A DNA stretch of 64,000 nt, taken from contig NC_088297.1 of assembly GCF_032854445.1 (NCBI RefSeq), positions 18,179,127 through 18,243,126 on the forward strand, in the 5' to 3' direction. This document shows, piece after piece, positions 54,650 to 64,000 of this stretch. Positions within the stretch are counted from its first letter, which is position 1. Each line of letters begins with the position of its first letter. The stretch comes from Liolophura sinensis. Its lineage: Eukaryota > Mollusca > Polyplacophora > Chitonida > Chitonidae. Under the pieces are notes generated by a model, which searched no databases, had not been told where the DNA came from, and was given only the letters and a program-made list of their open reading frames with translations. Position numbers and translations under genes: made by a program.

Positions 54650-54945
54650 TCTGGATTGTCTTATAGAACAGCTTATCATGTCACACAATTATCTACGGGT
54701 ATCGATAGTCATACTTTTTCATGTATGTGCAGCAGCAAATGGCCGTGGGTGTTGACCTAGCGAGCATGATGGCAAGTGGGCTTAGAAGAGCCCTACAGCG
54801 CCATCTATGATGTCCAATAATTGTTTTATTCAAATTTACATAGAAAAGGCACCAAATCCAGAGAATATGACCACAGAAACATGTTAAGCAACATATATGT
54901 AAAAAAAATTCAGCTAATAACTTGGAAGCATACGGTTATTTAGCA
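54650..54945 (+). repeat. Duplicated segment, copy 2 (order Y-X)
   Basis: Part Y (54650-54830) then part X (54852-54945), each roughly 85-90% identical by eye to copy 1. Permuted order is what remains when a tandem array loses internal parts. Confidence 0.8.
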
Positions 54946-55174
54946 CTCGCTGTGCCACTGCGAAAGCAGTTCACCAATAAATCTCAAGTATCGAAAACTG
55001 AACCATTCATAGTACGAAATACGTCATGTGTTTATACTTCGGTGAGTATTCGGCTATACCAACTGAGAGAGTAAAAGTCCCTTTTTGAGGTGATGTGTCC
55101 GCAACTAGACGGGGGCATCACCGCTTAGCCAAATGGTACAAACCGTTCGGCCTTTACCAAAGAGTGTACGTGGT

Positions 55175-55306
55175 GACTTCAACACATTGATGGACACAAT
55201 CCCACAACCGGTAAAAGGTCTTTTCGCAGTCTTCGCATTTCCACACACGCTGTTTTTCGTGACGCTGCTGGTGGCGGATCAAATTACCCCACCGGGAAAA
55301 CGTCCG
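55175..55306 (-). pseudogene. C2H2 zinc-finger fragment
   Basis: Minus strand: 'RTFSRWGNLIRHQQRH' (second half of one finger, with both histidines), a linker 'EKQRVW', then 'KCEDCEKTFYRLWD' (first half of the next finger, with CxxC, F and L). The next residues 'CVHQC' lack proper histidine spacing. On its upstream side it runs into the GGACCA-type repeat. It is an exon fragment or retro-fragment of a C2H2 protein, too short to name. Confidence 0.6.
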
Positions 55307-55324
55307 CCCCCCAACAAACATAAA

Positions 55325-55625
55325 AGCATTGGACCAATATTGGCACGCTGACACGTAGGCCTATTCAATTGGGCCATTTGGGGGAACCATTATCGGACCA
55401 ATACACGTTTTGCACTTTGGCGCGGCACTGGTCCAGTACTGGTTTGGGGATTTCAGCATTATGTATCCATTTTAAAACATGCATTGGACCAGTGTAGTAA
55501 TACATTGATTGGCTCAGAGTTGCATAAAGTTATTAGGCCAATACAGCGCCAATCTTTGTAAGAATAGGGCCAGTACAGTACATTTAGAATTGGGCCAATG
55601 TACTCTTTGCTCATAACTGGTCCTA
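55325..55625. repeat. Dispersed GGACCAATATTGGC-type repeat, copy 3
   Basis: About eight motifs of the type 'ttggaccaatattgg', 'actggtccagtactgg', 'attgggccaatgtact' at irregular 30-55 base spacing. This is the densest copy in the window of the family seen at 2066 and 8525. Confidence 0.6.
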
Positions 55626-56059
55626 AACAGATATAGTGAAGACCCAGAATGCTTATCCCCAATCACATCCATTGCTTTTCCTAGGAATAAAAGTAATCAT
55701 TCAGCGACATTTGTTAAATTGATATTTGCAGTAACTCTACCTTGATATTTTTTTAACCTTTTTCTATTGGTCGACAAGAAAGCAACATATATGCCAAACA
55801 GTACGACTGTCAAAACCTTTGGCTTTAAGGTTGAAAATGTTACCATAGCAGCTCTTTGCAAAAGGTTTGATGAAGAATACAAACTGGTGGGAGACCAGTG
55901 AATCACCAAAACAGTTTCAGAACTTATTTACATTTATAAAGTAAGGAACTTAACCAGCATGTATATGTAAGTTTCAAATAGTTTAATTGATCCCACCTGC
56001 ACCAATGGTACAAAAAGAGTTGACTCTTAAATCAAGCACAGGAAAATAGCTCGGACCGA

Positions 56060-56241
56060 TTAAAGTTCATTTTCGGCGATTTCGCTGTTTTCCGAAACAG
56101 TCACTACTGACACAGTGGCTTGAGACTGAGCGCGCCTCTTCCTGCCCCCATGCCTGTCGCAGGCGTTGCGAAGCCATATCATCATTTCTCTCTCGACCTG
56201 GTCTTCTGTTGTTTTGAAGGCAACGTTCTTCAGCATCGCTT
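56060..56241 (-). CDS. Terminal coding exon of an unidentified gene
   Basis: Minus strand after 'gtgaaatgtgtgttcacag' (a good acceptor): 'AMLKNVAFKTTEDQVEREMM' then 'IWLRNACDRHGGRKRRAQSQ', ending in an acidic Ser/Glu tail and TAA at 56060-56062. The 'VEREMMIWLRNACDRHGGRK' pattern resembles the C-terminal helix of DUF4806-type proteins associated with Tnp2-like genes, but this is from memory and uncertain. The exon is open and has a credible splice border; no upstream exon was recognised, so the gene may be partial. Confidence 0.4.
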
Positions 56242-56244
56242 CTG

Positions 56245-57060
56245 TGAACACACATTTCACAAGGCAAATTAACTGTCAGTTTCTTTGAATACAACTGTAT
56301 CGAAATAACTACACGTCAACGTGTATAGAATCATCCTAGGCAAACTGAAAGTTTGTGAGAATAAGCCCATTTAAAGAAACAAAACAATTGGCTTTCAAAT
56401 CATCCAATTCGAGATGGTTTGAGATCACGGGATGTCTTTATGAGGCCAGCTTGTATTACTGATCATGTGAATAATTTCAAATTACAATACAACTTAGTTG
56501 TATGCATTCACACTCAAAAAATATCATATAGGCCTTAGTCAAGATGCTGAGGGGCAGGCATACTTAAACTAAAGGGGCACCTCAGACGGGTGGGTAACCT
56601 AATTTTCCCCATTTATAGCTACTTCTGATTAAAATGGCACTTTCAAGGCAAATTTTGGAAGGACAGTGTCAAGAGGTCGGATTCTGTAATTCTGTAATAC
56701 GGTTGATTAGAACTGGTCATAATTTTTCATGAACATTATTCATTCGCGTATTCGCCGATCCCATTCTGCTACTCTTGTCGGAATAAAATACTGTTTATTG
56801 TTTTCTCACAATAGTGTACCTTATACCGACGACACAACACAGCATCAAGACAAACACCAGTGGAAATGACGTCACAGTACAATGCACAAGTGACATTAAG
56901 CCATCTTTCCTACGTCGGTTACACCATTAAGGTTTTGTATATGCCGCTCTTTAATGTATCTGTTTTTCCAATCTTATAAAATGACAAGTTCAACTAAATC
57001 CCTTTATAGTATGTAACGAGTTTTGTAACCAGCAGTAATTGACCAATCCGATAACCAAGA
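56245..57060. other. Non-coding stretch, nothing recognised
   Basis: AT-rich sequence; 'aaaggggcacctcagacggg' at about 56570 resembles the end of the MITE at 57067 but has no partner. Confidence 0.4.
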
Positions 57061-57066
57061 AATTAC

Positions 57067-57426
57067 TTAAAGGGGCTATACCGGGTATTTTCAGCAAAAA
57101 AAAATTGATAGTCACAAATCAATCAAATCTTATGTTATTGGTAAAGAACTAGGCAAAATAATACTTCCCACCAAAAATCAGCCTCATCCATGCACGCTTT
57201 AGCAATGAAAACCGTTGATTTAGTTGACAAAATTGCTAATTCGACCCGAATTAACGGTTTTATTGAACTTTACCTGCTGTTCTAAACACTAAGGCATGCA
57301 TCAATGAGCCTGATTTATGGTAAAGGGCAATATTTTGGGCTGTTCTTTAATAATGGCATAGGATTGGATTGATTTGCGACTACCACTTCCACTTTTTGCT
57401 GAAAATGTCCGGCATAGTCCGTTTAA
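57067..57426. mobile_element. MITE with TTAA flanks
   Basis: TTAA at 57067-57070 and 57423-57426 encloses about 350 bp whose ends are inverted repeats: left 'aggggctataccgggtattt' plus 'tcagc' and right (reverse complement) 'acggactatgccggacattt' plus 'tcagc', then further shared 'tagtcRcaaatcaatc'. No coding capacity. TTAA target use suggests piggyBac-type mobilisation, though other superfamilies also use it. Confidence 0.7.
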
Positions 57427-57429
57427 AAG

Positions 57430-58455
57430 AAAAGAAAATAAGGCTTCACCGAAGTTTATCGTCATATGAAAGGCAATAAAAAATTGTTTTTCTACGATTT
57501 TTCCTCACCAGGGGCACGAGCCAGAGATGAACTTGTTAGGTTCAGATTTAGCTAGTAACCTGTACTACAAGTTGTACGACAGAGCTGCAGCCTGACTGGA
57601 AAGCCATGTCGATGTTACTATGCATGATGTCCTACATAGTTAGATTACACAAACACCTGGCTGACCAGTACTTATTCAAAGCCTTATGCTGAGGGCCAAA
57701 CGTACCAAGAAAGTGCCTTAACGCCATTGTTAGTCTTATATAAGACCTAGAACTGCATGCAGTTTTAAGGCTTTCAAGCTGTTTCATACACAATTTTCAG
57801 CTTTTGCATCAGTGTACAGCAGTTGCAGGGTACTGCAGAGTTTGTACCGATAGTCCAGAACAACTAATACTGTCTAATACACATATAATGCACATATAGC
57901 CTTTGCACTCGCCAGTTTTCATCTTCTCACCTTCAAGTATGTATCATTTTGCACTTTAGCATTTTGTCACAATACTATACATCGCAGAGAATAAAGAAGA
58001 CATGTTACATAATCAGAACGTCAAACATTGTCAGGCAGCAGACTTTTAATATCCCATGTGTGCATGTAGCACGAAAGTGCACACATACAGTACATATATA
58101 GACGTCTTAGTACAAAAATAATATTTTATGGCATTCATATGTCTCTAAAAAATATAAATTTTTTTGGATAAAATTTTAAAAGAGAAGACCGAGGAAATAC
58201 AATGTAAATTGTTGTAAAAAGAGTACGGTTTGAATCGGGTTTTAAAGTCTTGCTTTCTGATTTATCAAAATTGTTTTCACAGTTACCTCCCCTTTCACAT
58301 GAAGGTATTTATTATTTGCGATTAAGTGTGTGTTATGACCTTCCATTAAATTTTGTTACCTCTACGTAAATCTAACAAAAACATTGTTCGCCATTTTCAA
58401 ATCTTCAAACGATAATCTTTTCACACAAACTGCCCAATACTTCCCCGGCCTTCTG
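57430..58455. other. Non-coding stretch, nothing recognised
   Basis: No coding exon, RNA gene or element end identified between the MITE and the short interspersed repeat at 58460. Confidence 0.45.
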
Positions 58456-58459
58456 CATT

Positions 58460-58615
58460 AAGTCATTTACAATAGCCTGCGGATGGTTGTAGGTTTCCCC
58501 CAGGCTATGCCTGGTTTCCTTCCACCATAATGCTGGCCGCTGTCGTATAAGTGAAACATTCTTGAGTACGGCTTAAAACACCGATCAAATAAATAAATGA
58601 ATAAATGAAAGTAAC
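58460..58615 (+). repeat. Short interspersed repeat, copy 4
   Basis: 'cctgcggatggttgtaggtt', 'gctatgcctggtttccttcc', 'ccgctgtcgtataagtgaaac', 'ttgagtacggcttaaaacacc' and 'gatcaaataaataaatgaat'. Well preserved. It ends right beside the last exon of the SANT-like gene. Confidence 0.75.
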
Positions 58616-58618
58616 ATA

Positions 58619-58852
58619 TCAGTTGGTGTGGCTCTGTTGAGGCAAAATGGTGGCCAAATCTGGCCATTCGCTAATTCCACTCTGGGCAACAGCAAAGTTA
58701 AATCTGTGTTGCTCCAGTGTGAAACGTGCCTTCTCGATCTGAAGCCTTTCCCTCTCGACCGCCAGCCTTTGTTTCTCGAGTTCTTCCAGCCTGTCCATTT
58801 GTGTAGGTGGAACTTTTTTTTGCTGTGGGAACATTCAGCTTGTTTCGCAGAA
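58619..58852 (-). CDS. SANT-like gene, exon 6
   Basis: Starts after 'tatattaatag' at 58853. In the phase left by exon 5 it reads 'VLRNKLNVPTAKK' up to an eight-A run; in the next frame it continues 'PTQMDRLEELEKQRLAVERE', '...RLQIEKARFTLEQ' and 'SGISEWPDLATIL' to a stop at 58619-58621. One A fewer in that run would join the two, so either a one-base sequencing or assembly error or a real frameshift is present. The Leu/Glu/Arg heptads indicate a coiled coil, as expected at the end of Myb/SANT-like proteins of this type, probably for oligomerisation. Confidence 0.6.
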
Positions 58853-59503
58853 CTATTAATATAACAAAAAAATCATGCAAAATCTGTACAATACTGCTTT
58901 AGCTACGAATCAATAATGTTAGTATATGGTACGCTGGTAAAAATTACACTAGGAAACAAAAAGATTAATGTATCTCCCGTAATCTGCCATTTACTGATTA
59001 AGTAATCAGTCAAGGAACTACTAAAATCCAAGAAATGAAGCTTATCATAGATATTCCTGAGTATTAAAAACAGATAACATCTTAACCAAATAGGCAAAAC
59101 CAAACAGTTCAAATGGAATCACTCTCCATGCACCTTTGTTTTCCAGACAACACTTCAAATGATCAGGACAGCACCAAACAGTGGACAGACAATTGACATT
59201 ACCGTTTACATTTTGGGGTTCCACATCCAAGTCTACCAGGCTTTGGATAACATTTACATTGCTTGTCTTGTACTAGAATTTTTCTGGACCTTGTGAATAA
59301 GGCATAAAGGTCTCAACCCAAGAACTCACAGCATAGGGTGACAGGTGTTCTAAACGTATGCTCATTAGAAATCTAGTGGTGACAGAGTCATTCTTTTTTG
59401 TGTTTTTGTCTGGTACCATTTTGTTATGAAAATAACAGTATTACTATCACCTTCATGTGTGTATATGTGAGTTATTTTATAGAATTGTTGCAATAGTCAT
59501 TAC

Positions 59504-59635
59504 CTTGCACAGCAGATGGCGTTTCACTAGACTGGATAGCATAATCTTCAAAGGCATGGGGGGGAGGTTGATGGTTCTGTAGGCATATTTCAAAAACAGG
59601 TATCCGTTTCAAATCAAACGTGTCTAGTACAGGAG
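59504..59635 (-). CDS. SANT-like gene, exon 5
   Basis: 132 bases between 'taattaacatag' and 'gtaatg'. Phase 1 in and phase 1 out, matching exon 4. Encodes 'PVLDTFDLKRIPVFEICLQN' then 'HQPPPHAFEDYAIQSSETPS', a proline-containing linker with no recognised fold. The frame is uninterrupted. Confidence 0.6.
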
Positions 59636-59892
59636 CTATGTTAATTAAGAGTAGAAAGTGGATTTCTGGCTTAATTGTGTACCTGACACATCTCTTTATT
59701 TTATCGACTGTAATTGTTTGCCCAGCGAAACTGGTCATTAATTTTGTATAAACTGAGTAGAATAACAAAATCTGTAATGCAAATAAGAGGTCTGATGAAG
59801 GAGGATTTGTTAACATATCAGTGTACTGTACATAACATTTGCACATTTTTGAACCAATATTGTGAATATACTTATATACAATGACAATGTAC

Positions 59893-59955
59893 CTGGTTCA
59901 GATGGTGTTGTATGGGGGCCTTCACCCATGGTAGGCTCATCTTCACAACAGTCAT
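59893..59955 (-). CDS. SANT-like gene, exon 4
   Basis: 63 bases between 'aatgtttatttgtag' and 'gtacat'. Joins exon 3 with the split codon GAT and encodes 'DDCCEDEPTMGEGPHTTPSE', an acidic linker. Recognised because splice sites and phase fit both neighbours. Confidence 0.6.
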
Positions 59956-60481
59956 CTACAAATAAACATTTGGCAAGTCATTTGCATTTGTTCAACTAAA
60001 CTTGTTTTAGTCCATTCATCAGCATTCTAATGGCAGACAGTTCATATGGAAAAGCATCTGAACATTGATTGTAACAAAGACTTCCCTATGTGTGAGTTAG
60101 AGAGACACTAACTTGACCAGCCCAAAACACTGTGATTGATACCTAACCACGCCACATGCTTATTTTATTTATAACTTCCATATTATTTCATGCCATACTC
60201 AGGAATTTTTGACTTATATGATGCCGATTAGTTTTATGGGTTGAGCAAACTGGAGTGTCTAGGTAAAGCACCCATCTTTGGCAAAATATTCATTAACTTT
60301 TCCATACTAAAACTTACAGTAAATCATTGGTATATCACAGTGATGGAAGACAAGTCAAGTGGTCTTCTGCGAAAAATTAAGAGACGGTACAAGCAGCCAC
60401 ACTGGCGATATCAACCACTTAATATTTTTGCCAGGGCCACACTGACAGTAATGGACAATATTATACCGTTACCTAAACTAC

Positions 60482-60545
60482 CTTGTAAAGTGTCAACTCC
60501 CTGAGACACCCCCTCTATTGCTGTGTCTCCCAGTAAAGCTATTAT
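60482..60545 (-). CDS. SANT-like gene, exon 3
   Basis: 64 bases between 'tttcaattgcag' and 'gtagtt'. Encodes 'IIALLGDTAIEGVSQGVDTL', the counterpart of the 'VLALLGDTPVEGIPGGIDT'-type block that follows the DNA-binding domain in NAIF1-like proteins. Enters in phase 0 from exon 2 and leaves in phase 1 to exon 4. This block is the strongest single clue to the family after exon 1. Confidence 0.65.
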
Positions 60546-60658
60546 CTGCAATTGAAACCAATAAAATTTCATCGTAACTTTCCTTTGAGACACATGGAAA
60601 ATATATTTTAGGAGCTGTCAAATGTTTTTGTTTAAGCCTAAAACAGCTTGAATATATA

Positions 60659-62175
60659 CTATCCAAAAAAAGAAACGCATAACCCGGTTTTTTGCGGAAG
60701 TGATGCAGTCTTTTCAATTATGCATAACTAAATAAGAATTGCTATTCTGCAAATATTTTTTTACACAGATTAAGGAAGGGTCCATATCTAGACAACAAGG
60801 CCATCAACTTGAGGTAAGACACTCACAATGAGTCTCCCACTTGAGTGGAATGTCAGTATCTGTTGTGACCACCACGGGCACGAATAACAATTCTGACACG
60901 CCTTGTCATGGACTGGATGAGACGCTGGATAGAGGCCTGGGGATTGTTCTGCCACTCCTCCTGCAAACATGCAACTTGCTCTTGAAGCGTTTGGGGTTGA
61001 GGTTGACGTTGGCGTAGACGTCGATCAAGTTCATCCAACAGATGCTCAATTGGGTTAAGATTCGGGGAACGGGACGGCCAGGGTAGCACATTTACATTGT
61101 TTTCGGCGAGGAAGTCCCTTGTGACACGTGCCGTGTGCGGTCTGGCGTTGTCCTGCTGGAACAACTCCCGCTGAACGTCAATGACATGTAAGAGGTGTGG
61201 CTGCAGGATGGTGTCTCGGTAGCGTACGGCCGTAAGATTTCCCTGAACGTGGACAAGATTTGTACGACCAGTATACGATATTGCTGCCCACATCATCACA
61301 CTCCCTCCACCAAATCTGTCCACTTGGCGTACGCAGTTAGGGGCATAACGTTCGTGAGCACGTCTGTAAACCCGGTTTCTACCATCACGTCTCTGCAATA
61401 GGAATCTGGACTCATCACTGAACCAAATGCGTCGCCAGTTGCGTAGATTCCATGCAGGCACGTTGTTACACCATCGGAGGCGATTGGCGCGATGGTGAGG
61501 ACGCAGCACAATCCCAATATAGGGCCTCCTGGCTCTCAGTCCATGTTCCCTCAGCCTGTTCCGCACTGTCTGACCTGATATCCTCCTCAGTCCCGGTATG
61601 CTGGCTGCTGTGCTTTCAGCTGTAGCACAACGGTCACGCAAATGGAGGACCCTTATGTAGCGATCTTGGGCTGCTGTAGTGACACGTGGTCGACCTGAAC
61701 GCCGACGGTCATTTGTTGTCCCAGTATCGTTGTAGCGGGCAGCAAGCCGTGAAATCGTGCTCTGGCTGACGTGTAGACGCCTAGAAATGGACGATTGGGA
61801 CTCTCCAGCTTGAAGTCTTCCAATGGCAATATTTCTTGTGACAGTGTCAAGACGTGGCATGTTGAATCAGCTTGAAAACACCACTTGAAAGACGCCGATT
61901 TCCGGCCCGAAGTTGCGGTTTTATAGTCACACACTGCATGCTTTCCATGCGTAAGTTCGGCGTGTAAGACTGCACGTGATGCAGTGTGGGGCTGTATTTT
62001 TTTACTTCTTCCAAAAACGGCCTCCAAACTCAACATTTTCAACCAAGAAATGTTTTGAGGAATAAAATGTGTGCTAACAATATTAAAACACATTTTGCTC
62101 ATGAAATGAAGACAAAATGTATTTATTTCATTTTAAAATAAAACAAAACACCTATGCGTTTCTTTTTTTGGATAG
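60659..62175 (-). mobile_element. Complete Tc1-type DNA transposon
   Basis: 1,517 bp bounded by perfect 23-bp terminal inverted repeats beginning CTATCCAAAAAAAGAAACGC. The dinucleotide TA lies on both sides (60657-60658 and 62176-62177), the Tc1/mariner target duplication. It encodes one uninterrupted transposase on the minus strand. It sits in intron 2 of the SANT-like gene, in the same orientation as the gene. Intact TIRs, TA flanks and a full reading frame suggest recent insertion. Confidence 0.93.
60853..61860 (-). CDS. Tc1-type transposase, apparently intact
   Basis: 335 residues from ATG at 61860 to the stop near 60853, the normal length for this family. Two N-terminal helix-turn-helix units ('IAIGRLQAGESQSSISRRLH', 'RRSGRPRVTTAAQDRYI' with the GRPR linker) bind the inverted repeats. 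The catalytic core shows 'IWFSDESRFLLQ', 'LFQQDNARPHTARVT' and 'SPNLNPIEHLLDEL'; the second D and the E are separated by 34 residues, the DD34E arrangement. The usual W in 'NPIEHLWDELD' is L here. No stops or shifts. The enzyme cuts and inserts the element at TA sites. Activity is not shown by sequence alone. Confidence 0.93.
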   Translation of the reverse strand: MPRLDTVTRNIAIGRLQAGESQSSISRRLHVSQSTISRLAARYNDTGTTNDRRRSGRPRVTTAAQDRYIRVLHLRDRCATAESTAASIPGLRRISGQTVRNRLREHGLRARRPYIGIVLRPHHRANRLRWCNNVPAWNLRNWRRIWFSDESRFLLQRRDGRNRVYRRAHERYAPNCVRQVDRFGGGSVMMWAAISYTGRTNLVHVQGNLTAVRYRDTILQPHLLHVIDVQRELFQQDNARPHTARVTRDFLAENNVNVLPWPSRSPNLNPIEHLLDELDRRLRQRQPQPQTLQEQVACLQEEWQNNPQASIQRLIQSMTRRVRIVIRARGGHNRY

Positions 62176-62429
62176 TATATATATGCATTTTACTAACATG
62201 CATTTATCTGTACTAAATTGTTTAATATGCCATAATCATTAAAGGAGTATTAAGCTAAAATAGTGCTGAAGTCTGTAGGGGAGAAAATATGCATACCCTG
62301 AAGGAAATCATCAGAAAGCCCTCACTGACAAGAGTAACAAGGCCTTTACTGTGTGAAAACTTTTAGTTTGACACTATCATAGTGACAACAGGGATTTATT
62401 TATTACGAATCTCAGAGTTTGTGTGACAC

Positions 62430-62592
62430 CTTCAATGCCGTATCAGATGGCTCCTCCATGGGAGCCCCTCCTCCAGTCTTTCTGGCATCCGCCCTCCTCC
62501 TAGCCTCTTTGCGCTTAACCTGACTTGACAGGTCACTCCACTTTTTCTTAATTTCCTCCACTGTCCTCTCAACTTTTGCCACACTGTTCACT
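62430..62592 (-). CDS. SANT-like gene, exon 2
   Basis: 163 bases between 'tagcttcatag' and 'gtgtca'. It completes the split AGA codon of exon 1 and encodes 'VNSVAKVERTVEEIKKKWSD' then 'LSSQVKRKEARRRADARKTG', the third helix and basic tail of the Myb/SANT-like fold ('VEEIKKKWSDL') followed by the Gly-rich 'GGGAPM' typical of the family. If the donor at 62429 is skipped the frame ends at TGA 62412-62414. The next exon lies beyond the Tc1 insertion, so the Tc1 element is in this intron. Confidence 0.7.
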
Positions 62593-62719
62593 CTATGAAG
62601 CTATAATATTGCACAATGCATTCTAAATAGAAACATAATATCCAGATTTGATTGTACTTGTCACCAAAACAAGGTAAATCAAAGAAAAGGACAAACTGAA
62701 ATAGTATTCACAAATGTTC

Positions 62720-62875
62720 ATTTATTTATTTATTTGATTGCTGTTTTAAACGGTACTCAAGGATATTACCCCCATACGATGGCAACCAGCGTTAAGGTGG
62801 GAGGAAGCCAGGCTTAGCCCAGGGGAAACCCATGACCATCCACAGGATGCTGGCAGACCTTTGCAAGGACGGCCA
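62720..62875 (-). repeat. Short interspersed repeat, copy 5
   Basis: Minus-strand copy: tail 'tttatttatttatttgattg' on the plus strand, then complements of 'ttgagtaccgtttaaaacagc', 'ggcttcctcccacctta' and 'gggtttcccctgggct'. It lies in intron 1 of the SANT-like gene. Confidence 0.75.
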
Positions 62876-63436
62876 GAGAGGAAGCCGTACTCACATATGT
62901 ACTATGAAGATATAAGTATGTGAATTAAAATGAAAACACAGTTTCCAAAGGTGAATCCTGATTTATCAATTCACTTAACCAAAACATCGATATCAGAAGT
63001 TCTTAGTTTAGAAATCATAACAGATATGTATTGTAGATAGTTTTTACTTCTGCCAGGGCAGGAAATACCATGTCAGATGTAAAAACATTTTTAAAACAAT
63101 TTTGTATCTCTTAGAATTTATCGGGTTTATTTTAATTTTAATGTTGTTTTCACATGACACTGTGTGGATGTGAGTAGCCTTCAGTTTAAAAGGACGCAAG
63201 AGGACAGACAATCCTTTTCAATTCCAAAGCACAGTAAGAATGTGATATCATAATTATTTACTCCCTTTTTTTCAGCCTATTTTTGCCCTCATAAATCCAC
63301 TTTTAGGTCAAAATTAGGAATGGCAGCACCAAGGTACTGATATGTTTGAAGATTCTGAGTGAACACAGATTAAGCTAGGGGAACTTCAAAATACTGAAAC
63401 AGCCCTTTGCAGCATTAATATCTGGGCTTAAGGTAC

Positions 63437-63603
63437 CTTTGGTATATCTCATTCCAAGAACTGTTCTTCTCAGATTTGGTCACATGTTTACCAAACTTTG
63501 CCTTAATAACGTGACCATGATCCTCAAGGGCCATGACCAAGGCCTTGGTCGTCCTGGACTCCCAATTAGGCTTCTTTGCCTTCTTTACAACATTCAATGC
63601 CAT
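63437..63603 (-). CDS. SANT-like (NAIF1-type) gene, exon 1
   Basis: ATG at 63603, open to a donor 'AG|GTACC' at 63437. Encodes 'MALNVVKKAKKPNWESRTTK', 'ALVMALEDHGHVIKAKFGKH' and 'VTKSEKNSSWNEIYQ', the first two helices of a Myb/SANT-like domain (W at 'PNWESRTTKALV', 'I..KFGKHVTKSEKNSSWNEI'). In NAIF1-like and Harbinger-associated Myb-like proteins this pattern binds DNA in the nucleus. With exons 2-6 the predicted protein is about 270 residues, a normal length. Whether it is a host gene or the Myb-like partner of a PIF/Harbinger transposon cannot be told; no Harbinger transposase is nearby. Confidence 0.7.
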
Positions 63604-64000
63604 GATGATTGAAGTAACAAACGACAGCTGTCAATGTCAATTTCCCATAATTCATAGCAACCAGTTAATCAGCTGATTTATTATCATGTCACAAGGCAAT
63701 GTAAAGCAATTTCTTGTGCCCCCCCCCCCCCAAAAAAAAATGAAACCACATCAACTAAACACTATACATCAACTAAACACATAAAGATAAAATCTGATAT
63801 GTCATTGCACGACTCCTTGAAAACCTTTTCGTTTTCCATCTGAAGTCTTGCGTAACCGGTGTACCCTGAGGAAATAAACGTGTCAGTTCATAAAATACAC
63901 GGATACAAGCAGTAACTTACCTCAACGATCTGTTTTACCTAATCCAGTTGTAAATAATACCTTATACTCCTCCATATCTGAGTATTTCTAACCTCTTTGT
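63604..64000. other. Upstream region of the SANT-like gene
   Basis: Sequence 5' to the gene's ATG. Contains a C-run/A-run (63720-63740) and a 'catcaactaaacac' tandem pair at about 63750-63781. No TATA box or clear promoter element recognised. Confidence 0.4.

Overview
The window is animal nuclear DNA that is almost entirely transposable-element territory. Coding fragments are separated by introns with GT/AG borders, there are no bacterial operons, and every major class of metazoan mobile element is present, mostly broken. Two dispersed tails point to a marine mollusc, most likely a gastropod. One is a LINE 3' end finishing in a CATT-type microsatellite after a 'gccataatcattcatt' motif. The other is a short repeat ending 'aaacaccaatcaaataaataaata' (five copies). 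This assignment is inference from familiarity with such repeats, not a database match.

Layout. 0-9 kb: fossils of an APE-type LINE and of an RLE-type (R2/NeSL-like) LINE; a Tnp2-like (EnSpm/CACTA-type) transposase gene relic with downstream exons; a Penelope-like (PLE) tail between two long direct repeats. 9.2-14.2 kb: a nearly complete Ty3/gypsy element on the minus strand, with 160-bp LTRs and a 5-bp target duplication. 15-18.3 kb: a pogo/Tigger-type transposase gene with a PHD-like finger exon, bracketed by clusters of GGGCGTTTTGCCCC-type motifs. 20-26 kb: a near full-length I/Nimb-like LINE and a second LINE 3' end lodged in its tail. 26-30 kb: a second Tnp2-like gene whose downstream exons correspond to those of the first. 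30-36.3 kb: a nested mosaic of PLE copies and a second LINE of the same family. 37.3-42.7 kb: a LINE whose middle 2.5 kb is inverted. 44.5-49 kb: a gypsy remnant lacking reverse transcriptase, then a two-exon hAT-like transposase gene with a BED-type finger. 49.3-53.9 kb: another LINE with ORF1, ORF2 and a promoter-like 5' end. 54-58.5 kb: duplicated repeats, a C2H2 finger fragment, an orphan coding exon and a TTAA-flanked MITE. 58.6-63.6 kb: the best host-gene candidate, a six-exon Myb/SANT-like (NAIF1-type) gene on the minus strand. An apparently intact Tc1 element with an uninterrupted transposase ORF lies in its second intron.

The pieces do not form one pathway; the window is best read as a history of insertions, nesting, inversion and decay. 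Items most worth following are: the SANT-like gene with its phase-consistent exons; the intact Tc1 element; the gag stop codon followed by CAACTA in the gypsy element; the motif clusters around the pogo gene; the internally inverted LINE; and the PLE copies that carry a shared downstream segment. All family names come from motif recognition by eye; no database search was possible.
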